Positions 1 through 9,706 of a stretch of DNA of 37,547 nt are shown one piece after another. Each line of letters opens with the position of its first letter. Position 1 is the stretch's first letter. The stretch is from Paenibacillus ginsengihumi DSM 21568 (GTDB taxonomy: Bacteria; Bacillota; Bacilli; Paenibacillales; NBRC-103111), in the NCBI RefSeq assembly GCF_000380965.1, contig NZ_KB905563.1:4899-42445 (forward strand). The letters run 5' to 3'. Both the position numbers and the translations under genes were made by a program. A model generated the notes under the pieces. That model saw only the letters and a program-made list of their open reading frames with translations. It made no database searches and had not been told where the DNA came from.

Positions 1-57
1 CGTCACCTGCGGTATTGAAAATTCAGCGTCTGGATACCGCAGAAATTTTCAAAATAG
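1..57. repeat. Partial copy of the 88-bp inverted-repeat element
   Basis: The first 57 bases resemble the right-hand half of the repeat units at 35966-36054 and 37177-37265. They share CGTCACCTGCGGTATTGAAA at the left, an ATACCGC core and an AAATTTTCAA arm followed by ATAG. TTGAAAATT and AAATTTTCAA are the two arms of a hairpin. The copy is probably cut by the window edge. Its presence 36 kb from the other copies shows the element is dispersed. Confidence 0.7.
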
Positions 58-88
58 GAGAATAGAGTCAAAGGAGGCAAGTTCGCGC

Positions 89-511
89 ATGGTGCAGCTG
101 TTTCTGTATCTTCACGTTCTCAGCGCGATATTTATGGGGTTCTACCTGCTGCTGCCGTTTCTCAGCCAACGGCTGTCCGCCTTGTCCGGCGACAAGCAGG
201 CAGGATTTCTCCACGTCTTGTTCGCCATGAACCGCGCAGGCCAATGGGCGATCTGGGTAGCGTTCATTTCCGGGGGTTATCTGATCAGCAAAAATCCGTA
301 CTCGGTGCTTTGGATGGTGCTTGTCGTCGTATTGTTTCTGGCTATCGCAGCCGTTGCGGGCATTATGGGCAAGCGGATGCGGCTGTCCTTGGACAGCGAT
401 TCCGGCTCCAAAATCGGCCAATATATCGGCGCGATCAAGACGCTCAGCATCGTGAACGGCGTTCTTTATTTTCTGATCGTTACGTTGATGAAGTTTCCGA
501 TGTACTCGTAG
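89..511 (+). CDS. Small four-helix integral membrane protein, unknown function
   Basis: This 140-residue protein is made mostly of hydrophobic segments at about residues 3-25, 50-66, 72-92 and 115-136, so it should sit in the cytoplasmic membrane with four helices. A histidine in the first helix (LYLHVLSAI) recalls small membrane proteins of the CopD/DUF2269 type, but the resemblance is too weak to name a family. The start is well supported: AAAGGAGG lies at 70-77, eleven bases before the ATG. A strong intrinsic terminator follows at 531-570, so the gene ends its transcription unit. Its upstream neighbour is outside the window. I cannot assign a substrate or role. Confidence 0.75.
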   Translation: MVQLFLYLHVLSAIFMGFYLLLPFLSQRLSALSGDKQAGFLHVLFAMNRAGQWAIWVAFISGGYLISKNPYSVLWMVLVVVLFLAIAAVAGIMGKRMRLSLDSDSGSKIGQYIGAIKTLSIVNGVLYFLIVTLMKFPMYS

Positions 512-530
512 ACCGGAAGCGTAGCGCCAA

Positions 531-570
531 AGAACCGTATAGATCCTCCGGGGTCTGTACGGTTCTTTTT
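531..570 (+). terminator. Intrinsic terminator after the small membrane protein
   Basis: AGAACCGTATAGA (531-543) pairs with TCTGTACGGTTCT (554-566) with one G-U wobble, followed by TTTTT. It lies between convergent genes. On the minus strand the stem is followed by TTTGG, so it may also serve the deoxynucleotidase gene. Confidence 0.85.
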
Positions 571-637
571 GTGGTCGCTCTTCCTTGAATGGACGTCGAT
601 AGACGTTTTCTTAGTCGCTCATCCTGGAGACCCCGAG

Positions 638-1237
638 CTATTCCGACAGCTCGTCCAGCGTCTTCTCCAGGCTGGGGGCCAAATGCTCCAGAAAATATCG
701 GACCTCCGGCATATTCAGCTGTTCAATCGATTGCCCGATTTGCCGCTTGGCGACGGTAAACTCCCGGTTGCCGGCCGACAGCTCGGTGACGCATTTGAGA
801 TAGGCGTCGAGCAGATCGGCCGCTTTGACGTAGCGCATCAGCTCGCCGGAATGCGGGGAAGCCGCGTTGTTGGCAGGCACGATCAAGGGCTCGTAGGCGC
901 GCTTGAGCGCGGCGGGAAGCATATCGAGCAGCCGCTCGGCCGCCATATGCTCGATCTCGCGAAAATTGGACAAAATTTTCGCGTTGTGATGCTTGACAGG
1001 CGTCGGAATATCGCCGGTGAATGTCTCCGTGGCATCGTGGAAGAGCGCCAGGCTGACAGCCCGGTCGGTATCGACGCTTTTGCCGAAAATTTCATTAGCA
1101 ATCGTGCACAGCATATGCGTCAGCAAGGCGACATGGAAGGAATGCTCGGCCACGTTCTCCTTGACGACGTTGCGCATCAGGCTCCAGCGCTCGATCAGCC
1201 GGAGGCGGTACATGTATGCGAAAAAATGGCTTTCCAT
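638..1237 (-). CDS. yfbR: HD-domain 5'-deoxynucleotidase, YfbR family
   Basis: This 199-residue HD-domain phosphohydrolase closely follows E. coli YfbR in length and sequence. Shared blocks are the N-terminal SHFFAYMYRLRLIERW, LMRNVVKENVAEHS, the HD pair in LFHDATETFTGDIPTPVK, and KAADLLDAYLKC. The metal ligands should be His32, His67, Asp68 and Asp141. YfbR enzymes remove the 5' phosphate from deoxyribonucleoside monophosphates in the cytoplasm, as part of nucleotide-pool control and salvage. The ATG at 1237 is preceded by an AAAGGGAG ribosome site. The gene appears monocistronic, convergent with the membrane protein to its left and with the deacetylase gene upstream on the same strand. Specificity for dNMPs is inferred from the family. 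Confidence 0.9.
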   Translation of the reverse strand: MESHFFAYMYRLRLIERWSLMRNVVKENVAEHSFHVALLTHMLCTIANEIFGKSVDTDRAVSLALFHDATETFTGDIPTPVKHHNAKILSNFREIEHMAAERLLDMLPAALKRAYEPLIVPANNAASPHSGELMRYVKAADLLDAYLKCVTELSAGNREFTVAKRQIGQSIEQLNMPEVRYFLEHLAPSLEKTLDELSE

Positions 1238-1398
1238 TCGGCTTCTCCCTTTCTGCTGCCGTACGGCGGGCTCGCGGTTGGCCTCGCTATAAGGAGCGTT
1301 CTATCGTCCCGTAGCGGACTATTAAGGCAGGGTCTGCGGCTTTCCGTCATCCCACGGGACGGAACGGGCCCAGCGGCCGGCTGCGGACGATCCGGGCG

Positions 1399-2547
1399 CT
1401 ACCGCGCCAAGGATGGCGCCGGTATGACGGTAAAGCGTTGCGCTGCCGGATCGTAGGTGAGCTGCACCCCGAACGCCCGCTGAAAATCGTCCGGATCGAT
1501 GTGCGGCACGCCGTCCTTCAATAGCAGCGGCTTGCGCAGCGAGAGCTTCTGCCCGTCCGCATGAACCAGCTTCCGGCTGCCGATCTGACCGTTCCATTCC
1601 CGGCCCTCGTACTCCATCCGGACGCCGCCTGCGGCGAGCGCGGCCTGTCCGCCAATTTGGCTGAGCGCTTCCGTCAGCGGAATCTCCCGGCTGCCGCGCG
1701 CCGCCGGCTCGACCCGCCGCAGTATGGACTGCTCCAGCCCTTCAGGCGTGATCGATTGATGGCCCGCGTTGATTCGCGGCACCCGCAGCGCGTTCGTCTG
1801 CCGCGTCGCCATCCCCGGGAAGATGGTGAAAGCGTAGCGGATGCCGGCTTCTTTCACATATTCGCGGGACAGCTCGTCGTTGATGCCGAACGGATAGGCG
1901 TACGTATCGACGGGCCTTGGGGACAGCTCGGACAGCTTGGCCGTGCAGGCCTGCGTATCCGCGATGATCCGCCGCTTGTACTCCTCCTCGCCCTCCCGCC
2001 GGCCGTCCTCCATGACGAACCGGCCGGTCAAGGCGGCGCTGCCGTCCTCAAGCTTGTAATGCAGTTGATGCGTATGGCACTGCGCATCGATGAAATCGGC
2101 CTCGCGGGTCATCGCCGCAATCTGCTCCCGCGACATGACCGGAATCAAGGCTTGCTGCGTCTCCATATCGTGCGTAATGACGAAGTTGACGGCGGGAATG
2201 CGCAGTTCTGCCAAAATCGGATACGCGTTCGTATAAAAGCTCTCGTATCCGTCGTCGAACGTCACCAGCACGGCATTCGGCGGCACGGTGGCTCCCCCCA
2301 TGAAATCCTTGAACTGCTGCAGCGTGATAAACCGGTATCCCTTGTTCTTCAAATAAGCGAGCTGTTCGCGAAATAACGCGGTTGTGATCGTACCCGAGCT
2401 CTGGGCGATATCGTCGACGTGATGATACATGAGCACCGCGACCTGCTCGTTATACCGTATTTCGCTATGGGAGGCGCCGAGCGACGGCAGGAGGAGCAGG
2501 AGCGCCGCGGCGCCCAGCGCGAGCGCTCTGCTGATGTAAGTTCGCAT
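1399..2547 (-). CDS. Exported polysaccharide deacetylase (NodB/CE4) with copper-amine-oxidase-like C-terminal domain
   Basis: From the ATG at 2547 this is 382 residues. It begins with a signal peptide (basic MRTYISR, hydrophobic run to about 24, likely cleavage after GASHS). The NodB domain follows: VLMYHHVDD near 38-46, TFDDGY at 96-101 (catalytic Asp and metal-binding Asp) and a histidine motif CHTHQLH at 157-163 of the HTxxxH form found in Bacillota. The last 60 or so residues (KPLLLKDGVPHIDPDDF onward) resemble the copper-amine-oxidase N-terminal-like domain often attached to secreted Paenibacillus enzymes. It probably removes acetyl groups from peptidoglycan or a surface polysaccharide. 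An ATG eight codons upstream (2571) is possible, but AAGGAG sits eleven bases before 2547 and the signal peptide starts naturally there. Confidence 0.88.
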   Translation of the reverse strand: MRTYISRALALGAAALLLLLPSLGASHSEIRYNEQVAVLMYHHVDDIAQSSGTITTALFREQLAYLKNKGYRFITLQQFKDFMGGATVPPNAVLVTFDDGYESFYTNAYPILAELRIPAVNFVITHDMETQQALIPVMSREQIAAMTREADFIDAQCHTHQLHYKLEDGSAALTGRFVMEDGRREGEEEYKRRIIADTQACTAKLSELSPRPVDTYAYPFGINDELSREYVKEAGIRYAFTIFPGMATRQTNALRVPRINAGHQSITPEGLEQSILRRVEPAARGSREIPLTEALSQIGGQAALAAGGVRMEYEGREWNGQIGSRKLVHADGQKLSLRKPLLLKDGVPHIDPDDFQRAFGVQLTYDPAAQRFTVIPAPSLAR

Positions 2548-2693
2548 CGTGAGAAAGTCTCCTTGATTCATAATCGCTATCTCCGCATGAACGGCTTGCC
2601 TTTAGTATTCGCGGAACGGATGTCAATTTCCTGCCTGCGAAATACGGCCCGCTGTGGAGAGCGCCGCCGCACGCCCGGGAAGGCAATTCAGTA

Positions 2694-2722
2694 TTCAGGT
2701 CCTTGTCCGGATGTGATAAGAT
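2694..2722 (+). promoter_or_regulatory. Candidate promoter for the fumarase gene
   Basis: TTCAGG (2694-2699) and TAAGAT (2717-2722) are 17 bases apart, and a TG one base before the -10 gives an extended -10. This points to the fumarase gene 65 bp downstream. The -35 match is poor. Confidence 0.45.
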
Positions 2723-2786
2723 AGAAGGAGGTAGCTGAACTCAAGTTGCGCTGATTACGGTTTTTAGGCGAAAGGAGATTATGGTC

Positions 2787-4334
<1,548 letters not shown>

Positions 4335-4399
4335 TTCGTCGAGGCCGATCGGCGGAGAACTCATCTCTTCCGGCTGATGGATCGTATACGCGCACATTT

Positions 4400-4431
4400 C
4401 CCGGCATCGCTTGCGATGCCGGGATTATTTT
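4400..4431 (+). terminator. Intrinsic terminator after fumarase
   Basis: CCCGGCATCGC (4400-4410) pairs perfectly with GCGATGCCGGG (4413-4423), and ATTATTTTT follows. Confidence 0.88.
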
Positions 4432-4509
4432 TGGCCGGATGGCGGATGAGATTTGGAACGACCGGGAAGTATCGTTTTGCCGTGAAACGGAGGGGAGGGG
4501 GGCGGCAGC

Positions 4510-4554
4510 TTTACAAAAAAATAACTGGCGTCCCGGATGCCCAAAAGGTACGAT
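4510..4554 (+). promoter_or_regulatory. PHO-box-like pair and weak -10 upstream of phoR
   Basis: TTTACA (4510-4515), five bases, then ATAACT (4521-4526) has the same layout as the pairs before phoP and the ugp-type operon. TACGAT (4549-4554) could be the -10, 22 bases downstream rather than the 20 seen at the other two sites. Autoregulation of the pho two-component genes is known in Bacillus; here it is an inference from these hexamers. Of the three sites this is the weakest. Confidence 0.4.
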
Positions 4555-4588
4555 AATGATTACAACGTTTGTGTGGTGGGAGGAACAG

Positions 4589-6385
4589 ATGAACCAGTTT
4601 CGCGCCCGATTGACGATTATTTTCATTGTGCTGATCGGTTCCTCCGTATTGACGGCAGGCCTCTTCATGGCCAAAATGCTAAAGGACTCGCATATCGATG
4701 CGCTGAAGACGAATATGCTCCGCGAGCTGCGCATCATTCAGGTGACGTTCGATTGGAACCGCGGCGGCACCGAGGCGGAACAGATTCAATATTACACGGA
4801 CCTCGCCATCAAGCTGAAAAAGTCGGCCGACGCCCGCGTCACCTACATTCGCGCCGACGGCAAAGTGCTCGGCGACTCCGATTATGCGGCATCCGGCATG
4901 GACAACCATCTGAACCGCCAGGAGGTCATCGACGCCGAACGGTCCGGGGTCGGCTACGTCCAGCGGTACAGCGAGACGATCAAGCGCAACATGCTGTACG
5001 TCGTCGTTCCGCTGAAGGACGGCGGCGAAACGAAAGGATATTTGCGGCTGGCCATGAGTCTGGGCGAGGTGGAGAAGTCGATCCGCAATGTATGGTTCGT
5101 GCTGCTTGCCGGACTGCTGGCGGTGTTCGCCATCGCGGGCCTGATCAGCTACCGCGTCGCTTACGGCATCACCCGGCCGATCGAGCAGGTGACGCGCGTC
5201 GCCCAGCAGATCACGAATCTGAACTACAAATCGCGCGTGCATATCCGCAAGCGGGACGAGATCGGACAGCTCGGCCAAGCCATTAACCGGATGGCGGACA
5301 GCCTGCAGCTGCAGATGAACCGCATTCTGGAGAATGAGAGCAGGCTGAAGAGCGTGTTGGAAAATATGGTCAGCGGCGTCATCATGATCGACAGGGACGG
5401 CCATATCGCGCTGCTCAACCGGTCGGCGGAGGAAATTCTAGGCTTTTCGTCGCAGGAGCTGCTTGGCAAAAAATACGACGAAGCGAAGCAGCAGTACGAA
5501 TTCACCCAGCTCATCCAGGAATGCTTCGAAATCCGGGAGCATATTAGAGAAGAGATGATTTTCTATTATCCGTCCGAGCGGATTCTGGAAATTCATCTGA
5601 TCCCCCTCAGCCCGGCGGAAGAGGAATGGGCAGGCCTGCTGATCGTGCTGCACGACATTACCGCCGTACGGCGGCTGGAGCGCATGCGCAGCGAGTTCGT
5701 TGCCAATGTCTCGCACGAGCTGAAGACGCCGATCGCCGCGGTCAAAGGGTTTGCCGAGACGCTGCTGGCCGGCGCGCTGAACGACAAGGAGACGGCGCGG
5801 TCGTTCCTGCAAATTATTTTCGACGAAAGTGAACGGTTGAACCGGCTGATCGGAGATATTCTCGAGCTGTCGAAGATCGAGTCGAAGAGGATTCCGCTGC
5901 AGTTTTCTCCGGTCCATCTGCACACCTTCGTTAGCCATTGTCTGAACGTGATGAACACCGAGGCGGTCAAAAAATCGATCGAGCTCGACATGCAGGTGCC
6001 CGAAGACATCTATATGGAAGCGGACGAGGACCGGCTGCGCCAAATTTTGATCAACCTGCTGTCCAACGGAATCAACTATACGCCGGAAGGGGGCAAGGTT
6101 CGCGTCAAAGCCGAGCAGATCGTAAGCGGCGGCGAAGGAACGGAGCCCGATTATGTGCGGCTGACGATTGCCGATACCGGCATCGGCATTCCCAAGAAAG
6201 ACCTGCCCCGCATCTTTGAACGGTTCTACCGGGTGGATAAGGCGCGTTCGCGCGGCTCCGGCGGCACAGGGCTCGGGCTGTCCATCGTCAAGCACCTGGT
6301 GGAGCTGCACAAGGGGACGATTCGCGTCGAAAGCGAGGTCGGCATGGGCAGCCAATTCATCATCGATCTGCCGATTGTGCATTGA
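4589..6385 (+). CDS. phoR: PhoR-type membrane sensor histidine kinase
   Basis: The protein has 598 residues. Order of parts: TM helix 9-31, an extracytoplasmic sensor region of about 135 residues, TM helix 167-190, HAMP 191-245, a PAS domain about 255-355 (LENMVSGVIMIDRDG), HisKA with SHELKTP (phospho-acceptor His376), then HATPase_c with the N box around 489-499 (INLLSNGINYTPEG), DTGIGIP at 529-535 and GTGLGLSIVK near 559-568. This is the domain plan of Bacillus PhoR, the kinase responding to phosphate starvation, and it lies next to a PhoP-like regulator. The ATG at 4589 follows GGGAGGAACAG; the open frame runs 50 codons further up, but that part lacks a ribosome site and crosses the putative promoter. 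In B. subtilis the order is phoP-phoR; here it is reversed with a 191-bp gap. Naming rests on domain plan and context. Confidence 0.85.
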   Translation: MNQFRARLTIIFIVLIGSSVLTAGLFMAKMLKDSHIDALKTNMLRELRIIQVTFDWNRGGTEAEQIQYYTDLAIKLKKSADARVTYIRADGKVLGDSDYAASGMDNHLNRQEVIDAERSGVGYVQRYSETIKRNMLYVVVPLKDGGETKGYLRLAMSLGEVEKSIRNVWFVLLAGLLAVFAIAGLISYRVAYGITRPIEQVTRVAQQITNLNYKSRVHIRKRDEIGQLGQAINRMADSLQLQMNRILENESRLKSVLENMVSGVIMIDRDGHIALLNRSAEEILGFSSQELLGKKYDEAKQQYEFTQLIQECFEIREHIREEMIFYYPSERILEIHLIPLSPAEEEWAGLLIVLHDITAVRRLERMRSEFVANVSHELKTPIAAVKGFAETLLAGALNDKETARSFLQIIFDESERLNRLIGDILELSKIESKRIPLQFSPVHLHTFVSHCLNVMNTEAVKKSIELDMQVPEDIYMEADEDRLRQILINLLSNGINYTPEGGKVRVKAEQIVSGGEGTEPDYVRLTIADTGIGIPKKDLPRIFERFYRVDKARSRGSGGTGLGLSIVKHLVELHKGTIRVESEVGMGSQFIIDLPIVH

Positions 6386-6392
6386 CCAAGAC

Positions 6393-6412
6393 CGCTCTCC
6401 GAAAGGGGAGCG
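6393..6412 (+). other. Stable hairpin between phoR and phoP
   Basis: CGCTCTCC and GGGGAGCG enclose a GAAA tetraloop right after the phoR stop. There is no U-run, so it is more likely a 3'-end-stabilising or processing hairpin, or a weak terminator, than a full intrinsic terminator. Together with the promoter downstream, it suggests phoR and phoP can be transcribed separately. Confidence 0.5.
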
Positions 6413-6482
6413 CCTCCCGGCACCGTCGCGCGACCGTTCGAGCACGAAGGCGGGCCGGCGAGCCAGCGGGCGAATAGGCTTG

Positions 6483-6536
6483 TTTCGCTAATTTTTACAA
6501 TACGTTAACAATTCGCCGGGCAATTCATGCTATGAT
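6483..6536 (+). promoter_or_regulatory. PHO box and -10 of the phoP promoter
   Basis: Three hexamers lie 11 bp apart: TTTCGC (6483-6488), TTTACA (6494-6499) and TTAACA (6505-6510). The last two match the Bacillus PhoP-box pattern TT(A/T/C)ACA with a five-base spacer. A good -10, TATGAT, is at 6531-6536, exactly 20 bases after the last hexamer, and there is no proper -35, as expected for a PhoP-activated promoter. This suggests PhoP autoregulation. Confidence 0.65.
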
Positions 6537-6576
6537 AGTCTTGACGATGAAAGTATGAATTCCGGGGGTTTCCCAT

Positions 6577-7296
6577 ATGTCACAGAAAATATTGGTTATC
6601 GAAGACGAGCCGACGTTGGCCAGATTGCTATCCTACAACTTGACCCAGGAAGGCTACGAGACCCAGGTCGTCGATCACGGAAGCGACGGGCTGCAGGCGG
6701 CGATGCAACAGCAGTTCGATCTGATCGTGCTGGATATCATGCTTCCCGGGATGAACGGATTTGAAATTTTGTCCAAGCTGAGGCAAAAAGGCAACAAAAC
6801 GCCGGTCATCATTTTGACGGCGCGCAATGCGGAGGACGAGGTCGTGCAAGGGCTGAAATTCGGCGCCGACGATTATATCACGAAGCCGTTCGGCGTCGCC
6901 GAACTGCTGGCCCGCGTATCCGCCGTGCTGCGCCGCACGATGTCGGAGGAGCAGCTGCAGGAGAAGGGCGGGTCCGGCGAGAAGGTCATCACCGTAGGGG
7001 AACTGAGCATTTACCCTGAGAAATACGAGGTCGTGCTGCACGGGGAGTCGATCCCGCTGCGGCCCAAGGAGTTCGAGGTGCTGCTGTATCTCGTGCAGCG
7101 TCCGGGCGTCGTCGTCACAAGGGACGATCTGATGAACATCGTGTGGGGGTTCGACTATATCGGCGGCCAGCGCACCGTGGACGTGCATGTCAGCTCCTTG
7201 CGCAAGAAGCTGGAGATGAACCAGCAGTCGGTGCAGATCGAATCGATTCGCGGCGTCGGCTACAAGCTGGTCACGCATCAATTGAAAAAGTCTTGA
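6577..7296 (+). CDS. phoP: PhoP-type response regulator, OmpR family
   Basis: The 239-residue protein has an N-terminal receiver domain (residues 1-120) with the acidic pair Glu9/Asp10, phospho-acceptor Asp53 in LIVLDIMLPGMNG, Thr81 and Lys103 (YITKPF). A C-terminal winged-helix DNA-binding domain follows (about 138-235, LRPKEFEVLLYLVQ, RTVDVHVSSLRKKLE, IESIRGVGYKL). This is the PhoB/PhoP subgroup, which binds direct repeats near promoters of phosphate-starvation genes. The partner is the PhoR-like kinase upstream. The ATG at 6577 is the only sensible start; the ribosome site (GGGGG at 6563-6567) is weak. Three sets of matching hexamers in the window (4510, 6494, 10936) suggest it controls itself, phoR and the phosphate-ester uptake operon. 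A terminator follows at 7314-7353. Confidence 0.9.
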   Translation: MSQKILVIEDEPTLARLLSYNLTQEGYETQVVDHGSDGLQAAMQQQFDLIVLDIMLPGMNGFEILSKLRQKGNKTPVIILTARNAEDEVVQGLKFGADDYITKPFGVAELLARVSAVLRRTMSEEQLQEKGGSGEKVITVGELSIYPEKYEVVLHGESIPLRPKEFEVLLYLVQRPGVVVTRDDLMNIVWGFDYIGGQRTVDVHVSSLRKKLEMNQQSVQIESIRGVGYKLVTHQLKKS

Positions 7297-7313
7297 TTCG
7301 CGCGCGAGATGAC

Positions 7314-7353
7314 AACGGGAGCTTGCTTCATGGCGGAGACTCCCGTTTTTTTG
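7314..7353 (+). terminator. Intrinsic terminator after phoP
   Basis: ACGGGAG (7315-7321) pairs with CTCCCGT (7340-7346), and seven T residues follow. The loop is long (18 bases) and may fold further. Confidence 0.75.
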
Positions 7354-7422
7354 TTTTCGGCGATGCATTGGTTAACCTATATCTCCATTTCCCGGGAAAT
7401 TTGTCGAGAGGATGATGAGCGG

Positions 7423-8403
7423 ATGGGCGGTAAGTTGCGTTGGGGGGTGCTCGGGACTGGACGGATTTTGTCCAAAGCTGGGCCGGGCCTGCAGCAGAGC
7501 GGCAATGGCGTATGGCACGGAGTGGCCGGACGGACGCCGGAGAACGGCAGGCAGGCTGCCGGGATGTACGGCGTTCCGCGAGCATATGAATCTTATGAGG
7601 CGCTGATCGAAGACCCGGCGATCGACGCGGTTTACATCGCGCTGCTGAACCATCTGCACGCGGAGTGGGCCGTCAAGGCGTGCGAGGCGGGCAAGCATGT
7701 GCTCGTGGAGAAGCCGTTCGCGCTGAATGCCCGGGAAGCGGAACAGATCGCCGCAGCGGCGCGGCGCAGCGGCGTCCTGGTCCAGGAGGCGTTCGTCTGG
7801 AGGCACCATCCCGCCTACGCGGCGATCAAGCGGCTGGCGGACGCCGGGGCGGTCGGGGAATGGCTGCACTTCCGCGGCCACTTTTCCTTTGTAGCGGGAG
7901 CCGACAGCACGCGCTGGAATAAGGCGTGGGGCGGCGGGGCGCTTTATGACGTCGGGTGTTATCCGGTCTCGTGGGCCAGATTTTTCGCTGGCGGGGAGCC
8001 GATAGCGGCGGACGGTTACGCGGTGATCGACCCGGATCACGGCGTCGACCGGCGATTTGTCGGCGCGCTGTATTTTGCCGACGGACGGACGGCGCATATC
8101 GAGGCGGCGATGGATATGCCGCATGGCAGCTTTTTCGAGCTGCTCGGGACGAAGGGGCGGCTAAGCGCCGATTTCACGGTCACGGCTCAGGAGCTGACGA
8201 TCCGCTGCCGGATCGGCACCGAGGAGCAGTCTTGGACGACGGACCGGATTACTCCGTTTCGGGTGCAGGCGGAACGTTTCGCTGAGGCGGTTTTCGGACA
8301 ATCGGTGGAGCACCCCGGGGCGGATGACGCGGTGAGCCAAAGCTTGGCGATGGACGCCCTGTTTGCAGCGGCGCGGACAGGCCGAAGATGCCCCGTCGGC
8401 TAG
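7423..8403 (+). CDS. Gfo/Idh/MocA-family NAD(P)-dependent oxidoreductase
   Basis: This 326-residue protein has an N-terminal Rossmann fold (RWGVLGTGRI at 6-15) and the family's EKP motif at 96-98 (HVLVEKPFAL), where the lysine is a catalytic residue. The C-terminal alpha/beta substrate domain includes GGGALYDVGCYPV, which supplies the expected Asp and Tyr/His region. Members oxidise or reduce sugars, inositols or related polyols with NAD(P); the substrate cannot be read from sequence. The start at 7423 follows GAGAGG eleven bases upstream. The open frame continues 38 codons further up but overlaps the phoP terminator, so those starts are unlikely. It precedes a second, clearly different family member by 126 bp; the two may act in one sugar or inositol pathway, but no transporter or regulator nearby supports that. 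Confidence 0.85.
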   Translation: MGGKLRWGVLGTGRILSKAGPGLQQSGNGVWHGVAGRTPENGRQAAGMYGVPRAYESYEALIEDPAIDAVYIALLNHLHAEWAVKACEAGKHVLVEKPFALNAREAEQIAAAARRSGVLVQEAFVWRHHPAYAAIKRLADAGAVGEWLHFRGHFSFVAGADSTRWNKAWGGGALYDVGCYPVSWARFFAGGEPIAADGYAVIDPDHGVDRRFVGALYFADGRTAHIEAAMDMPHGSFFELLGTKGRLSADFTVTAQELTIRCRIGTEEQSWTTDRITPFRVQAERFAEAVFGQSVEHPGADDAVSQSLAMDALFAAARTGRRCPVG

Positions 8404-8529
8404 ATGAGGCCATGCGGTTTGCCGGAGGGCAAAATCGGATATAAGAAGCGCCATTTTTGAAATATCTTTTTGGGCGATCTTTGTCTATACTAATGTCGGG
8501 TTATCATCAACGGTAGGAGGGAATTCGCC

Positions 8530-9612
8530 ATGTCCAAAACGTTCAAAATCGGAATAATCGGCTGCGGCGGCATCGCTCACGGCAAGCATATGCCTGCACT
8601 CAAAAATCAGCCGAATGCGGAAATGGTCGCTTTCTGCGATATCGTAGAGGAGCGGGCGAGAGAAGCGGCCGATAAATTCGGCGTTCCCGGCGCCAGAGTA
8701 TACACCGATTACAGGGAGCTGCTGAAGGAAGAGTCGATCGAGGTCGTTCACGTCTGCACGCCGAACGACTCTCATGCGGATATTTCGATCGCTGCGATGG
8801 AGGCCGGGAAGCATGTGATGTGCGAAAAGCCGATGGCCAAAACCGCCGCCGACGCCCGCCGGATGCGGGATGCGGCGAAGCGCACGGGACGCAAGCTGTC
8901 GATCGGTTACCAGAACCGTTTTCGCGCCGACAGCCAGTATTTGAAGAAAATTTGCTCCGAAGGAGAGCTCGGCGAGATATACTATGCGAAAGCGCATGCG
9001 ATTCGCCGCCGCGCCGTTCCGACCTGGGGCGTCTTTCTGGATGAGGAGAAGCAGGGCGGCGGCCCGCTGATCGATATCGGAACTCATGCGCTCGATCTGA
9101 CGCTGTGGATGATGGACAACTACGAGCCGAAGGTCGTGCTCGGCACGGCGTTCCATAAGCTGTCCCAGCGGCAAAATGCGGCCAATGCGTGGGGACCGTG
9201 GGATCCGGCCAAGTTTACGGTCGAGGATTCGGCGTTCGGCATGATCGTCATGAAGAACGGCGCGACCATCATGCTCGAGTCGAGCTGGGCGCTCAACACG
9301 CTGAGCACCGGCGAAGCGAGGACGACGCTGTGCGGAACGGAAGGCGGAGCCGATATGCAGGACGGCCTGAGGATCAATGGCGAGAAGCACAGTCGTCTGT
9401 TTATGAACCAGATTCAGCTGGACGCCAAAGGGGTCGATTTCTACGACGGCCGCAAGGAAAGCCCGGCTGATCTGGAAGCGCGCGAATGGCTTCGGGCGAT
9501 CGAGCAGGACACGGACCCGGTCGTTACTCCGGAGCAGGCCTGCGTCGTGTCGGAAATTCTCGAAGCGATTTACGAATCCGCGAAGACCGGCAAGGCCGTC
9601 TATTTCGATTGA
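8530..9612 (+). CDS. Gfo/Idh/MocA-family oxidoreductase (second copy, different subgroup)
   Basis: The 360-residue protein has the dinucleotide-binding stretch KIGIIGCGGIAHGKH at 6-20 and CEKPMAK with the catalytic Lys100. The C-terminal domain contains GGGPLIDIGTHALDLTLWMM, with the conserved Asp and His of the active site. The spacing and the WGPWDPAKFTVEDSAFG stretch put it nearer to the dehydrogenases of the MviM/IolG type common in Paenibacillus than to its upstream neighbour, so the pair is not a recent tandem duplication. The ribosome site GTAGGAGGG is excellent. The 126 bp upstream leaves room for its own promoter, but I see no convincing -35. Substrate unknown. A strong terminator follows at 9641-9680. 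Confidence 0.88.
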   Translation: MSKTFKIGIIGCGGIAHGKHMPALKNQPNAEMVAFCDIVEERAREAADKFGVPGARVYTDYRELLKEESIEVVHVCTPNDSHADISIAAMEAGKHVMCEKPMAKTAADARRMRDAAKRTGRKLSIGYQNRFRADSQYLKKICSEGELGEIYYAKAHAIRRRAVPTWGVFLDEEKQGGGPLIDIGTHALDLTLWMMDNYEPKVVLGTAFHKLSQRQNAANAWGPWDPAKFTVEDSAFGMIVMKNGATIMLESSWALNTLSTGEARTTLCGTEGGADMQDGLRINGEKHSRLFMNQIQLDAKGVDFYDGRKESPADLEAREWLRAIEQDTDPVVTPEQACVVSEILEAIYESAKTGKAVYFD

Positions 9613-9640
9613 TTGCTGCGGGCAGCCTGCAAGCAGGCAG

Positions 9641-9680
9641 AGCCCGGCTTTCCGCCAAGGGAAAGCCGGGCTTTGGCGTT
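9641..9680 (+). terminator. Intrinsic terminator between convergent oxidoreductase and pit genes
   Basis: AGCCCGGCTTTCC (9641-9653) pairs perfectly with GGAAAGCCGGGCT (9660-9672), followed by TTGGCGTTT. It lies 28 bp from the oxidoreductase stop. Confidence 0.8.
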
Positions 9681-9706
9681 TCCAATAAAGCGCCGGGCAC
9701 GCTCGC

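Noticed and set aside
2724-2750. Leader peptide behind a strong AAGGAGG in the fumarase leader
   Set aside because: The nearest start codon is a TTG some 14 bases away that is followed almost at once by a stop.
4439-4588. Fifty extra N-terminal codons on PhoR
   Set aside because: They have no ribosome site, read as chance sequence and cross the putative PHO box; the ATG at 4589 with GGGAGG gives the expected membrane anchor.
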